From Corynebacterium pseudogenitalium (GTDB lineage: Bacteria; Actinomycetota; Actinomycetes; Mycobacteriales; Mycobacteriaceae), in the NCBI RefSeq assembly GCF_024453815.1, contig NZ_CP072934.1, positions 930,001-994,000 on the forward strand: a stretch of DNA of 64,000 nucleotides, in the 5' to 3' direction. The number at the start of each line of letters is the position of its first letter. Within the stretch, counting starts at the first letter, position 1. The notes below the pieces were generated by a model that searched no databases, had not been told where the DNA came from, and worked only from the letters and a program-made list of their open reading frames with translations. This document shows positions 17,033 to 26,143 of this stretch, piece after piece. The position numbers and the translations under genes were made by a program.

Positions 17033-17932
17033 CTATTTGGTAATTTCTTGCTGATTGGTGTCGCGTACTTTGTCGTCGTCACCAAAGAGTCGGAGTACCC
17101 AGCGCAGAAGGTTCTTTGGATTCGCGCTGAGGCCGGCCGCCTCCTGGTCAGGCTTTTCCGGAAGAGGGCTCAAGAATTGGGAGGGAGGAGTGCCGAGGGC
17201 GACGGCGATGTTATCCATCAGGTGGTCGGCAAGCTTGCGGTTGGCGGCGGTGCCCGCGATCGCGCCGAGCCCCAGAGGCAGCATCTTGCCAATCCATGCG
17301 CGGCGGAACCGCTTCGTAAACGACTTCATGGCCACACGAGACAGGATGCCATTGACTTCGGCGAGGCCCGGGCCAGCAAAGCGCGTCAGGACATTTTTCG
17401 ACGCCAACTCCCTCGGCCGAGCTCGGTCCGCGCCGAGCAACGTGTCAACAATCGCAACGCCCTGGGCGCCCATCATGACCGTGAGCACGCCTGCGCGTCG
17501 GCGCTCTTTGTCTTCGATATTAACGTCGCGCAAGTACATGGAGGAGAGGGTGTAAAACGCGGCAAGGTCTAAGAAGACTACCGATTCGCCAGCAACGGCT
17601 GCTGCGCCGGTGACGAGCCCTACGCCAGGCACCGCGGCTGCTGCGCCCACGCCTGCACCTGTTGCGGAGACTACGTTTTTAAAATGCTTGTCCATCGTGT
17701 GCTGGATTTCCGCAGGACTTTGCTCCGGGTGTTGACGGCGAAGCCAGTTCACGTAAGCCCGAATGGCACCGGACTGAAGATGGACAGCCTTATCTACTGC
17801 TGCGATAAACGCTCGGCCTGCTGGGCCTGCTTCCTCCTCGAGGGAGCTTAAGTCTTCAGCACGGGCGTCTTCAATAATTTCGACTACAGTTTCGTCGTCT
17901 TCGTGCTTGTCTTTGCGGAACTTTTCTAACAT
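17033..17932 (-). CDS. Membrane-associated protein of unknown function, EcsC-like
   Basis: A 299-residue protein that I do not firmly recognise. Residues 1-35 are acidic. Residues 95-125 are rich in Ala and Gly (GAGVGAAAAVPGVGLVTGAAAVAG), and a further hydrophobic, glycine-rich stretch lies near 235. The pattern recalls EcsC-family proteins, but similarity is loose. The ATG has AAGGAG in AATAAGGAGAAAAACACACAGC upstream. It stands alone between odhA and the divergent esterase gene. No catalytic motif is seen. Confidence 0.7.
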   Translation of the reverse strand: MLEKFRKDKHEDDETVVEIIEDARAEDLSSLEEEAGPAGRAFIAAVDKAVHLQSGAIRAYVNWLRRQHPEQSPAEIQHTMDKHFKNVVSATGAGVGAAAAVPGVGLVTGAAAVAGESVVFLDLAAFYTLSSMYLRDVNIEDKERRRAGVLTVMMGAQGVAIVDTLLGADRARPRELASKNVLTRFAGPGLAEVNGILSRVAMKSFTKRFRRAWIGKMLPLGLGAIAGTAANRKLADHLMDNIAVALGTPPSQFLSPLPEKPDQEAAGLSANPKNLLRWVLRLFGDDDKVRDTNQQEITK

Positions 17933-18034
17933 GCTGTGTGTTTTTCTCCTTATTAATTATTGGTACGAGCGTTCATCGTACCCGCCTTAGAAACTCCACG
18001 AGAATAGACAGAATTCCGGGCTAGGCTAAAAGGC

Positions 18035-19600
18035 ATGCATCTCAACAGCAACAATCCGCAGGAGCACCTCCAGGTGCAGACCACCTCGGGAATCGTTGCT
18101 GGCACTATTGATCCACAAACCGGGGTTCGCACTTGGCGCGGGGTACCCTACGGTGCAGATATGGGCGGTGAGAACCGATTTCGGGCCCCACAGCCTGCGC
18201 CTTCGTGGTCAGGTGTGCGCACCACAACCAACTATCGGCCACCTGCGATGCAGACGAATTTCGGGTGGAAAGACACAGTAATCGGCACCGAGGACTGCCT
18301 ACACGCAGACATCGTTCGGCCTGATACGGACGACGTACTCCCCGTCGTCATCTATTTTCATGGTGGATCGTTCGTAAGCGGATCGAGTCATGAGAAAGTA
18401 CTCCAGGGGCACTTTCTGGCTAATGCCACCGATATCGTCTATGTCTCCTTAAACTTTCGCCTCGGGGTGCTTGGGTACTTGGATCTGCGCAGTATCGGCG
18501 AGGACTGCGCTGCCAACCCCGCCATTTTGGACCAGATCCTCGCGCTGCAGTGGGTGCACGAAAACATCGCGGCCTTCGGAGGGGATCCGAATAACGTAAC
18601 CATCATGGGCGAGTCAGCCGGGGCAGCTTCAGTAATCCATATGATGTGCGCCCCGGCGGCTCGGGGGTTGTTCCACCGGGCAATCGCCCAGTCCACTCCG
18701 CTTTCTTCCGTTCATACGAAGGCACAGGCCGCGATGTGGACGTCGACACTTCTTGACGGCATGGGGCTATCGCGACTATCTACCCTCGAGCACCTCCGGG
18801 AGGTACCGGCCGAGGAACTGGTTAGAGTGGGGCAGTCCATGCTGTTTACTGGCCGCGAGCTGCGCGAACTGAATTTGAGCTTCATGCCGACGGTCGATGG
18901 CACCACGCTGCCAGCTCACCCGCTGGACATGTTCCGCGCCGGGCAACAGGCGTCGGTGCCGTTGATCATCGGGACCAATGCGGATGAGGCCAGCTTTGCA
19001 AAGGCTCTGTATCAGCGGACGAAAGCCCGTCAGCGTGCAGCACGCCGCTTGCTCGAGGCATATGACGCGCAGAACGCGACAGCGGTCATCCAGGCGTATA
19101 GCGACGTGAGCCAGCGTACGGACTTCGCCGAGTTTCTCGCAGACGCCGTGTTCTGGGGACCGTCGGTGATCGCTGCAGGGGAGCACCGTAAGGTGGCTCC
19201 GACTTGGATGTACCGCTTTGAATATGCATCGGCGACAATGCGGCGGCTCGGGTTGGGGGCAATGCACACAGCCGACCTGATGGCGGTGTTTGGCGATCGG
19301 GAAGGTACACGCTCATCGAAGATCGACCGATTTGGCTCCACCGTTGCGTTTGAAGCAGTAGTTGAAGTGATGCAGCGCAACTGGGGGTCGTTCTTTCATA
19401 CCGGCGAACCAGGGCCGAACTGGCCCCGCTACGATTTTCGTGGCGACGACCACCCCGGGCGCGCGACCGCAATCATCAACGAACATCCGTCAATCGTGTA
19501 CGACCCAAAACGTCACAAACGCCGGGCATGGGAGGCTTTTGACATGCGTAGCTGGCAGGGCCGCGAAGCGTGGATGCGCATCATGGGGCCAGAACAGTAG
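18035..19600 (+). CDS. Type B carboxylesterase/lipase family protein
   Basis: A 521-residue alpha/beta hydrolase of the type B carboxylesterase family. The oxyanion-hole motif YFHGGSFVSGS is near residues 109-119, GTEDCLHADI is the family signature near 86, and the nucleophile elbow GESAGAAS near 192-199 contains the catalytic Ser. NADEASF near 315 likely gives the acidic residue, and the GAMHTADLMAVFGD block near 408 the His. No signal peptide is present, so it is probably cytoplasmic. The substrate is unknown. It stands alone, divergent from the 17033-17932 gene. Confidence 0.9.
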   Translation: MHLNSNNPQEHLQVQTTSGIVAGTIDPQTGVRTWRGVPYGADMGGENRFRAPQPAPSWSGVRTTTNYRPPAMQTNFGWKDTVIGTEDCLHADIVRPDTDDVLPVVIYFHGGSFVSGSSHEKVLQGHFLANATDIVYVSLNFRLGVLGYLDLRSIGEDCAANPAILDQILALQWVHENIAAFGGDPNNVTIMGESAGAASVIHMMCAPAARGLFHRAIAQSTPLSSVHTKAQAAMWTSTLLDGMGLSRLSTLEHLREVPAEELVRVGQSMLFTGRELRELNLSFMPTVDGTTLPAHPLDMFRAGQQASVPLIIGTNADEASFAKALYQRTKARQRAARRLLEAYDAQNATAVIQAYSDVSQRTDFAEFLADAVFWGPSVIAAGEHRKVAPTWMYRFEYASATMRRLGLGAMHTADLMAVFGDREGTRSSKIDRFGSTVAFEAVVEVMQRNWGSFFHTGEPGPNWPRYDFRGDDHPGRATAIINEHPSIVYDPKRHKRRAWEAFDMRSWQGREAWMRIMGPEQ

Positions 19601-19654
19601 GCTTGGCATCGTCCGCCGGTGACAACCACGATGAGGAAGAGTAGAGGATTCTTC

Positions 19655-20254
19655 GTGAGCTTTTTAGAAGACATTGCCGCGGCTCTAGACCGTGAAGGTA
19701 TTGAGTCTCGTGTGCACGACGACACGATGTTTGTTCCTATCACCCCCGAGATTGAGATCCAGTTCGTTGTTATCGACGAGCAACTGCCAGCGGCGAACGT
19801 GTATATCGCGGCTGCTGACGTTGATGAAGACGATGAGGACTTTGAAGCAGCATTGGTCGCAGTTATATTTTCTGCCGAAGATGCTGTGTCCGCTGTCGCT
19901 GAGCATATAGCCACTGACGAGGTGGTTACCGTGTTCCGCAGCCTGCTCGAGGCTGCAGATGAACGTATCGCCGGGCTTGAATTCTTTCCGGACGCCGAAA
20001 ACCATCAACTCGTCTTCGCAGAAGTTGGTACAGAGGCTGAAGTCCACGTGGAGGTCGAAGTTATCGACGCCACAGCCACTGCCCACGTGCAGTTTGTGGT
20101 TCCTGGAGACGATGAGGAAGCAGATCCCGAAGAACTTAACTTGGGTAGCTTCACCGACATCGACAGGCTTTTTGATGTCTTGAATCTGGTTGCTGACCAG
20201 GCTGAAGACTGGGAGAGCCAGATGCTTCCGCTTGACGACGAACCGGGGCAGTAG
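19655..20254 (+). CDS. Acidic protein of the YbjN-like type, unknown function
   Basis: A 199-residue acidic protein with no membrane segment. It appears to contain two similar alpha/beta halves. SFLEDIAAALDREGIESRVH begins the first, which resembles the start of YbjN / type-III-chaperone-like domains. GSFTDIDRLFDVLNLVADQAEDWE closes the second. The frame is open to 19619, but the GTG at 19655 has AGAGG about 9 bases before it, and actinobacterial relatives commonly begin at this motif; an ATG at 19631 is the alternative. It follows the esterase by 54 bases. Function is unknown. Confidence 0.7.
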   Translation: MSFLEDIAAALDREGIESRVHDDTMFVPITPEIEIQFVVIDEQLPAANVYIAAADVDEDDEDFEAALVAVIFSAEDAVSAVAEHIATDEVVTVFRSLLEAADERIAGLEFFPDAENHQLVFAEVGTEAEVHVEVEVIDATATAHVQFVVPGDDEEADPEELNLGSFTDIDRLFDVLNLVADQAEDWESQMLPLDDEPGQ

Positions 20255-20262
20255 CCAGCCGG

Positions 20263-20724
20263 TTACGCTACGTTCAGTCCGGCGAACAGGGATGAAGGAG
20301 AGCGGACGGGATCGAAGTGGCCGTCGACTAGCCAGACATACGTTGCCGCGTATGGGTGTGGCAGAAGATGAAGCATGTCCTCCGTCGCGTCGGGGTAGAG
20401 CGCGCGCATCCAGCCCTCAGCTACCGCGGGGTTGACCGGCGCACCCGACTGGACGGTGAATCGTGCTTCGATGATGTACGCGGGCCGCGCAGACGCTCCG
20501 TAACCTTGCACCATCGCCTGAGCCCGCGGGCCGACTCTCCGCCGCGTAAGCGCAAGGTTGATGTGTTGCTTGTCTATGACTCGCGGCAATGCGATGACCG
20601 GCGGGCGCCACGAGCCAGTCGGTCGTGCAAGAGAGCGAGGGTGCTTGACTGTGGCGCTGAGGGCTTGGACGGTGTCGTCAAAGCGATGAATAATTTCTTG
20701 AGCAATCGTTGATTCGTAGAACAT
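20263..20724 (-). CDS. Hypothetical protein
   Basis: A 153-residue protein that I do not recognise. It begins MFYESTIAQEIIHRFDDTVQ and has no signal peptide, membrane segment or cysteine motif. The C-terminal half (GWMRALYPDATEDMLHLLPHPYAATYVWLVDG) looks like a folded domain. The frame is open to 20754, but the ATG at 20724 gives the more protein-like start; no strong ribosome site is visible. It is convergent with the YbjN-like gene and divergent from the MFS gene. I take it as real because the other strand is empty here. Confidence 0.6.
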   Translation of the reverse strand: MFYESTIAQEIIHRFDDTVQALSATVKHPRSLARPTGSWRPPVIALPRVIDKQHINLALTRRRVGPRAQAMVQGYGASARPAYIIEARFTVQSGAPVNPAVAEGWMRALYPDATEDMLHLLPHPYAATYVWLVDGHFDPVRSPSSLFAGLNVA

Positions 20725-20848
20725 GCTTCGAAGCGTACGAGAGCAGCTAGACATGGAGTGGCCAAATCACCCATGGATTCGAACAACCGTGCTAATGTTA
20801 TTGCGTAATGGGACGCGAACGCGAAGAAAGACTAGTGTTGTCGCTGGT

Positions 20849-22057
20849 ATGACGGAACAAACATATAAGGGCGGCGCGTCACCAAAGCTGCCATCAGTGA
20901 TATGGGTGCTGTGCACCGCAGCGTTTATCATTGCGCTCGGCTACGGGTTCATCGCCCCGGTGTTGCCACAATTCGCCGCCAGCTTCAACGTGTCCATGGC
21001 GGCCGCTGCAGCGGTGATCTCCGTGTTTGCAGCAGCTCGCTTGCTTGGCGCGCCAGGCGCGGGCGCGCTGGTGGATAAGCTCGGATCACGGCCGGTGTAC
21101 CTCACCGGGTTGAGCATTGTTGCGACTGCAACGTTTGCCGTGGCGTTTGCTCAGGCGTACTGGCATATTTTGGCGTTGCGCTTTATCGCCGGCTTCGGAT
21201 CCACGATGTTTACGCTCTCCGCACAGGCCTTCATCGTTCGCGTGATTCCTCCCAGCATTCGTGGGCGAGCGAATGCACTTTATGCATCGTCATTCTTGCT
21301 TGGCAACATCTTCGGGCCAATCATCGGCGCTGGACTCAGTTTCCTTGGATACCGAATTCCGTTCGCAGTCTACGGTGTTGGTGTCGGTCTTGCGGCAACT
21401 ATCGTGTGGGTTGCTACGTCTCGGCAACACAAGCCAGAGACACCGAGAATACAGCGGCCGCCAATGCCACTGCGCCGAGCCTGGAAGCAACCCACGTACC
21501 GTGCGTTGCTCGCCGTCGCCTTTACAAATGGTTTTGTGAACTTCGGTGCGCGCGTTTCGGTCCTTCCGCTGTTCGCTGCGGCGATATTTGCAAATGGTGG
21601 CGCGGCATCCGGACTTGCGTTGACTGCGTTCGCGCTGGGCACGGGCGTCACGCTGCAGTTTTCTGGTCGGCTGGCTGACCGAATCGGACGTCGTCCTTGC
21701 ATTCTCGCAGGTCTTGCGGTCTCGGCAATATTCACGGGCACACTCGGACTCGCCACGACAGTGTGGGTGCTGTTGCTGGTCTCAGTGTGTGCGGGTGTTG
21801 GCGGTGGGTTGATGAGTCCTGCCTCGCAGGCGACGTTAGCTGACATCATCGGCAATGACCGCTCGGGTGGCAAGGTAATTTCTACCTATCAGATGGTGCA
21901 GGACTCCGGCCAGATTGCGGCACCGATTGTGATCGGCTTTCTGGCGGAGGTGTTCGGCTTTGCTATCGCGTTTGGCGCCTGCGGAGTAGTTGCTCTGGTC
22001 GCTCTATTGCTCTGGGCAATGTACGGTAAGGAATCTCTGCACAGGTCCACTGCGTAA
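20849..22057 (+). CDS. MFS transporter
   Basis: A 402-residue major facilitator protein with about 12 membrane helices. The loop 2-3 signature is seen as GALVDKLGSRPVYLTG near residues 72-87, and the second-half equivalent as GRLADRIGRRPCILAG near 273. This layout is typical of drug/H+ antiporters or sugar exporters, but substrate cannot be told from sequence. The frame is open back to 20723, but that part is polar and not conserved-looking, so I take the ATG at 20849 (MTEQTYKGG). It ends 9 bases before the nucleoside-hydrolase-like gene, so the two may share a transcript. Confidence 0.88.
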   Translation: MTEQTYKGGASPKLPSVIWVLCTAAFIIALGYGFIAPVLPQFAASFNVSMAAAAAVISVFAAARLLGAPGAGALVDKLGSRPVYLTGLSIVATATFAVAFAQAYWHILALRFIAGFGSTMFTLSAQAFIVRVIPPSIRGRANALYASSFLLGNIFGPIIGAGLSFLGYRIPFAVYGVGVGLAATIVWVATSRQHKPETPRIQRPPMPLRRAWKQPTYRALLAVAFTNGFVNFGARVSVLPLFAAAIFANGGAASGLALTAFALGTGVTLQFSGRLADRIGRRPCILAGLAVSAIFTGTLGLATTVWVLLLVSVCAGVGGGLMSPASQATLADIIGNDRSGGKVISTYQMVQDSGQIAAPIVIGFLAEVFGFAIAFGACGVVALVALLLWAMYGKESLHRSTA

Positions 22058-22066
22058 AGGAGCACG

Positions 22067-22879
22067 GTGCGAATTATTATTGACTGCGTCCCAGGGGTCG
22101 AGGACACGCTTGCGTTGGCATATGTCGTTGCTGCGCACCATCGTGGGCAGGCTGAATTGGAGTGCGTGACAACCTCAAGCGGTAGCGCCTCAGCTGCGCA
22201 ATGTGCCCAGCATGCTGCGTGGGTGTTGGCACGCTGCGGCCTGCCCGCTGTTGCGGTCGCAGCAGGTTGCGACGCGCCAAAACATCAACCGACGCGCGAT
22301 GCTGGACTGGGTGACGCCCGAGTCCCAGAACGCTACGTCGCGAATGACTGGGACCTGTTGTGGGCCGACGCGTGCGCGCGAGGTACACGGGACCTGTGTT
22401 TGATTTGCACGGGCCCGTTGACAAACCTCGCCGAGTTTTCACGGCGCTACCCCGAGTACTTCGACGCACTTGAGCACATCGTTGTGTCTGAATCCAGCCT
22501 TCTACTCGACCGAGAAGCCTCCGATGTGGTGCTGCAGGACACCCCGGTGGCGATCACCGTCTGTGCAGCACCGGAAACGTTGGGGCAGGTAGATGTGCAA
22601 CGGTGCGCACCGCTGGCAGAAGTCGGGGCCACCGCGGTTACTGGCGTTTCGCTTCTCGCGGCCCAGGTCGCGCTAGGTGATATCCAGACTGGTGGGCAGT
22701 GTGTGACGCTCGCGCCTGCCGAGGAAGATGATGACCCGAACGCGCTGGTGCTCGACACCGCGGATGTAGACGAAGAGGACGTCGTCAAGCTTTTCGACGC
22801 CTGCTGCGCCACGTTTGACGCTCTTGCACGCGGCGATGATGCTCTGGACGTAACGAGGCACCTCCGGGCGGAGGACTAA
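22067..22879 (+). CDS. Nucleoside-hydrolase-like (IunH fold) protein with altered metal site
   Basis: A 270-residue protein resembling inosine-uridine nucleoside hydrolases. ICTGPLTNLAEF near residues 109-120 is a typical family block. The diagnostic calcium-binding N-terminus DxDPGxDD reads DCVPGVED (residues 6-13), so the second Asp is Val and the first Asp of the DD pair is Glu. The C-terminal part is shorter than usual (family about 310) and becomes acidic. It may be inactive or have a different substrate. It starts at GTG with AAAGGAGCACG upstream, 9 bases after the MFS gene, so uptake or export of a nucleoside-like compound is conceivable. Confidence 0.72.
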   Translation: MRIIIDCVPGVEDTLALAYVVAAHHRGQAELECVTTSSGSASAAQCAQHAAWVLARCGLPAVAVAAGCDAPKHQPTRDAGLGDARVPERYVANDWDLLWADACARGTRDLCLICTGPLTNLAEFSRRYPEYFDALEHIVVSESSLLLDREASDVVLQDTPVAITVCAAPETLGQVDVQRCAPLAEVGATAVTGVSLLAAQVALGDIQTGGQCVTLAPAEEDDDPNALVLDTADVDEEDVVKLFDACCATFDALARGDDALDVTRHLRAED

Positions 22880-22892
22880 CGCAGACAAAACG

Positions 22893-22919
22893 CCCGCCGG
22901 GGTGTGTCCGGCGGGCGCA
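22893..22919. terminator. Hairpin terminator between nucleoside-hydrolase-like gene and ldh
   Basis: A perfect 10-bp stem (CGCCCGCCGG at 22893-22902, complement at 22910-22919) has a 7-base loop, preceded by AAAA. It lies between convergent genes, and the A-run gives the minus strand (ldh) a U-tail. Confidence 0.85.
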
Positions 22920-22940
22920 ATCGAAGGGTATGGGAAAGGC

Positions 22941-23939
22941 TTATGCCTCGGTGAGGCCAGCTTCGACCATCACGCCACGAAGGGTGTTGGCGGAGTGATC
23001 GAACTTTTCCTTCTCGCTATCTTCAAGGTGCAGCTCGACAACCTCGCGGACACCGTTGCGGTTGATAACAGCCGGGGTGCCGATGTAGATGTCTTCCTGA
23101 CCGTACTGGCCTTCAAGGAGAGCAGAGACTGGCAGTACGACGTCCTCGTTCATCAGGATTGCGCGGGTGATGCGGGCAAGGCCAGCACCGATACCGAAGG
23201 ACGTGGAGCCCTTGGCTTCGATGATCTTGTAGGCGGCATCGCGGGTTGCGACGAACATCGCGTCGATGCGCTCGTAGATCTTCGGATCGGTTTCTGCTTC
23301 CTTCTCCAGACGACGACGTAGCGAAACGCCAGCGACGGAGCCGGATGCCACGACAGGCAGCTCGGTGTCGCCGTGCTCACCGATGATGTAGGAGTGGACA
23401 GAGCTTGCGGAAACACCGAAGTACTTGCCGAGGTTGCAGCGCCAGCGTGCGGTGTCCAGGATGGTGCCGGAACCCACGACCTGTGCGGAGGAAAGACCGG
23501 TCTGCTTCCACGTGGCGTAGGTCAGGACATCGACAGGGTTGGTTGCAACCAGGTAGATGCCGTTGAAGCCGTTGGCCATCACTTCCTTGTTGATGGACTC
23601 GAAGATCTTCACATTGCGGCCCACGAGCTCAAGGCGGGTTTCGCCGTCGCGCTGTGCAACACCTGCACAGTTGACGATGAGCGCCGCGTCGCGGCAGTCC
23701 TCGTAGGTGCCGACCGTGATCTTGGTGTTGTGGCCTGAGTACGGCATTGCGTGGTTGAGGTCCTCGACCTCACCCCACGTCTTCTTCTCGTTCAGGTCGA
23801 TAATTGCGAGGTGGTCGCAAATACCCTGGTTGAGGATTGCGTATGCGAACGCGACGCCGACATCACCAGCACCAATCAAGACAATCTTGTTGCCTGGCGT
23901 GATGTTGTTCGACGGGGTGGACGGATTGGTGATAGTCAT
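22941..23939 (-). CDS. ldh: L-lactate dehydrogenase (NAD-dependent)
   Basis: A 332-residue fermentative LDH that interconverts pyruvate and L-lactate with NADH. The Rossmann motif [15 protein letters not shown] appears as [10 protein letters not shown] near residue 18. [15 protein letters not shown] near 133 and the active-site [12 protein letters not shown] near 186 (catalytic His in GEHGD) are clear. The ATG at 23939 has GGAGAGATCAT upstream (RBS GGAGAG). The 142-base region upstream is A/T-rich and should hold the promoter. In this window the reverse process, lactate oxidation, is covered by lutABC at 58-61 kb. Confidence 0.95.
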   Translation of the reverse strand: MTITNPSTPSNNITPGNKIVLIGAGDVGVAFAYAILNQGICDHLAIIDLNEKKTWGEVEDLNHAMPYSGHNTKITVGTYEDCRDAALIVNCAGVAQRDGETRLELVGRNVKIFESINKEVMANGFNGIYLVATNPVDVLTYATWKQTGLSSAQVVGSGTILDTARWRCNLGKYFGVSASSVHSYIIGEHGDTELPVVASGSVAGVSLRRRLEKEAETDPKIYERIDAMFVATRDAAYKIIEAKGSTSFGIGAGLARITRAILMNEDVVLPVSALLEGQYGQEDIYIGTPAVINRNGVREVVELHLEDSEKEKFDHSANTLRGVMVEAGLTEA

Positions 23940-24081
23940 ATGATCTCTCCTGAATCCAGTAAAACTATGTTCCGCTACCCATCATTGCAGATTTTCCGCC
24001 ACAATGGGAATACCAATCGAAATATGTAACCAAGATAACGGAAATAGGCGGGCACAACCGGGCATTGATGGCTTTGGGGTA

Positions 24082-24996
24082 TTAAAAGGGGAGGCGTGGC
24101 GCACGATGGAGTGGGTCGGCGCCCGTGGCGATTCGCCAAGTTTGACCTTCGATATCTACTGCAGGACCAACAAAATGCGGTTCAGCTGGAGTTACTCGTA
24201 CGGCGAGGCTATCGCCATTCTTGCAAATCGGAAGGCAGAGGGCCTCTGCGATAGCTTGGTGGCGCCGGTAGTCCCCAAGGATCAAGATGCCTTCCTCCTG
24301 GAGGCGTGACCTTGATCCGCCGTTGTATCGAATGCGCTTCATTGGGTCTTTCTGCTGAGCGACAGTGTAAATGATGCCGCGCGGAATGAGCACCTGCTGG
24401 ATTGAGCGAAACAACATGTCGAGGCGCTGTTGCCCAGAAGGCAATTCCATAATTTTGGCGACAGTTTCCTCATCCGCATGGAGGAGCACGTTATTCGGGT
24501 ACGGGTGATCGAACCAGGCCCACGCAATTTTGTTGCGTGCTGCTGCCATGATGGTTCGCTTGCGGTCACGGTTTCCACCTGCGGTGAGGATGTCGTCGGT
24601 GATTTTGACGAAGCCTACTCGGAAAGTGGAAGTAACCTCACTTGCGTGGCAGAGCATGGCGTGGTGGCCAACTGCTTCCATCGGGATCATCCAGCCGTAG
24701 GGGTTCTTGGAGTATTTACAGTCAACTTCATGGCCGAGGATCTTGAAGTCCATCTTGTCGCCGTCCGTGATAGTGCCGTCAAACCCTCGGCGAATGTTAA
24801 TTTCAACCAACGATCCAATGTGGGCAAGTTCTGTCTTGCTTAGCTGCGCTGGGTCGAACCGGCCCGTGTGCTGGCCGTCATAGGCCTGGTCGAAAGTTTG
24901 TCGAAATATTCTTCCCATTGCTTCGCCGTCGGGAAACTCGTTACGGAAGAGCTCGGCGAGTTGATGAGAAAAATCGCCATCAAGGTTGTGTGTCAT
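24082..24996 (-). CDS. NaeI-type Type II restriction endonuclease
   Basis: A 304-residue restriction enzyme. The block Glu65, Asp83, Asp92, Lys94 (within DGDKMDFKILGHEVDCKYS) matches the catalytic E/D/D/K pattern of NaeI, with the same D-x8-D-C-K spacing. The conserved WMIPMEA follows. NaeI cuts GCCGGC and is a two-domain enzyme with an effector-DNA domain; a C-terminal domain of the right size is present here. The target site of this enzyme is not proven. It begins 9 bases after the C5 methyltransferase stop, so the two form an operon with the methylase first, which protects the host. Confidence 0.85.
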   Translation of the reverse strand: MTHNLDGDFSHQLAELFRNEFPDGEAMGRIFRQTFDQAYDGQHTGRFDPAQLSKTELAHIGSLVEINIRRGFDGTITDGDKMDFKILGHEVDCKYSKNPYGWMIPMEAVGHHAMLCHASEVTSTFRVGFVKITDDILTAGGNRDRKRTIMAAARNKIAWAWFDHPYPNNVLLHADEETVAKIMELPSGQQRLDMLFRSIQQVLIPRGIIYTVAQQKDPMKRIRYNGGSRSRLQEEGILILGDYRRHQAIAEALCLPICKNGDSLAVRVTPAEPHFVGPAVDIEGQTWRIATGADPLHRAPRLPF

Positions 24997-25005
24997 GAGC
25001 AGATC

Positions 25006-26055
25006 CTATGCGTGCGTTTGAAGCGCCAGTTGTGGGGCCACCTCGGGAGCTTTCGTTACGGCATTGCAGGAAAGTAGTGCGTCCTTGATTGCGGTTCCGA
25101 TTGCAGCCGCAACCGGTGGCGGAAATGCATTGCCGACTTGGCGCCATTGGGCGGTCTTGCCACCTTGCCAATCCCAATCTTCAGGGAACCCTTGGATAAC
25201 GCCGCCCATCCGCACGGTAAGGCGGGGAAGGTTGTCCGGGTCATCGACAGGGAAGTCGGGGCCTGGTGCGCTGTCTGCGATCGAAGTTCCTCGGACGCCG
25301 AGCTTCTTCCATGCTGCCTTTGCTCGAGTCGGGCCAACGTCTGGTCCACCGTGCTTCTTTGATCCGCCAACGAGCGTCGGTGCTACCGTATCGGCTCGAT
25401 CTGCCCATGCGTCCGCTCCCGGCCAGCCATTTTCTCCCATTAGGTGGCGAAGTGCGCTACCAACGGATGTGTGATGCATATTCGGGGTCGGCCATTCGAA
25501 GTACTCGGCAAACTCGTGTTTCAGGGCTACCAAAATAAACCGTGGGCGCAGTTGGGGGACACCGAAGTCTGCCGATTGAAACAGTGACCAGTAGGTGGTG
25601 TAACCCATCCGATCGAGCTCACTGACAATTTCATTGCGGTAGGAATCAAACCGCTTTTGGCCAAGGCCTCGGACGTTCTCCAGCATGACGGCTTTTGGAT
25701 TGATTTCTCCTACCAGTCGTAGGGCTTGCGGGAACAGATCACGCTCGTCGTCTGCGCCGAGCTGTTTTCCCGCGATGGAAAAGGGCGGACACGGAACGCC
25801 ACCTGCAAAGAGATCGACCTGATCGCGCCATACGGTGCCGTCGAAGTCATGTACATCCATTTCGTGTACTGGCCACGGATGGGGATGGTCGCAGCCGCGA
25901 TTGGCTCGCAGTGTCTCTGCTGCCCAGTTGTCGATTTCCACCACGGCTAGATGCTGGAAACCTGCTTGCTCGAGCCCAAGTGCTTGGCCTCCAGCGCCAG
26001 CGCAGATCTCGATAGAGGTCAACGTGGGCTCGGAAGTAACCGTAGACAGGCGCAT
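25006..26055 (-). CDS. DNA (cytosine-5-)-methyltransferase, Type II R-M
   Basis: A 349-residue m5C methyltransferase. Motif I is EICAGAGGQALGLEQAG at residues 16-32; motif IV GGVPCPPFS near 87-95 carries the catalytic Cys; motif VI ENVRGL is near 127; and motif X QVGNAFPPPVAAAIG is near 308. The variable target-recognition region lies between VIII and IX, about 185-280. It pairs with the NaeI-like endonuclease that follows. AGAAGGAG lies 6 bases before the ATG. No controller protein gene is present, so timing of expression may depend on gene order only. The locus stands between ldh and an amino acid permease gene and may have been acquired. Confidence 0.92.
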   Translation of the reverse strand: MRLSTVTSEPTLTSIEICAGAGGQALGLEQAGFQHLAVVEIDNWAAETLRANRGCDHPHPWPVHEMDVHDFDGTVWRDQVDLFAGGVPCPPFSIAGKQLGADDERDLFPQALRLVGEINPKAVMLENVRGLGQKRFDSYRNEIVSELDRMGYTTYWSLFQSADFGVPQLRPRFILVALKHEFAEYFEWPTPNMHHTSVGSALRHLMGENGWPGADAWADRADTVAPTLVGGSKKHGGPDVGPTRAKAAWKKLGVRGTSIADSAPGPDFPVDDPDNLPRLTVRMGGVIQGFPEDWDWQGGKTAQWRQVGNAFPPPVAAAIGTAIKDALLSCNAVTKAPEVAPQLALQTHA

Positions 26056-26143
26056 CGCGTCTCCTTCTGGCTAAAACTTGGAATATGTAGGCATAGGATA
26101 GCGTGCACAGCAGACAATGGATACTTTTATTCGAAATTATGTG

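Noticed and set aside
16744-17043. 99-codon frame in the odhA upstream gap
   Set aside because: Gly/Cys-rich translation, no ribosome site and no domain; it also runs through the hairpin at 16984-17015.
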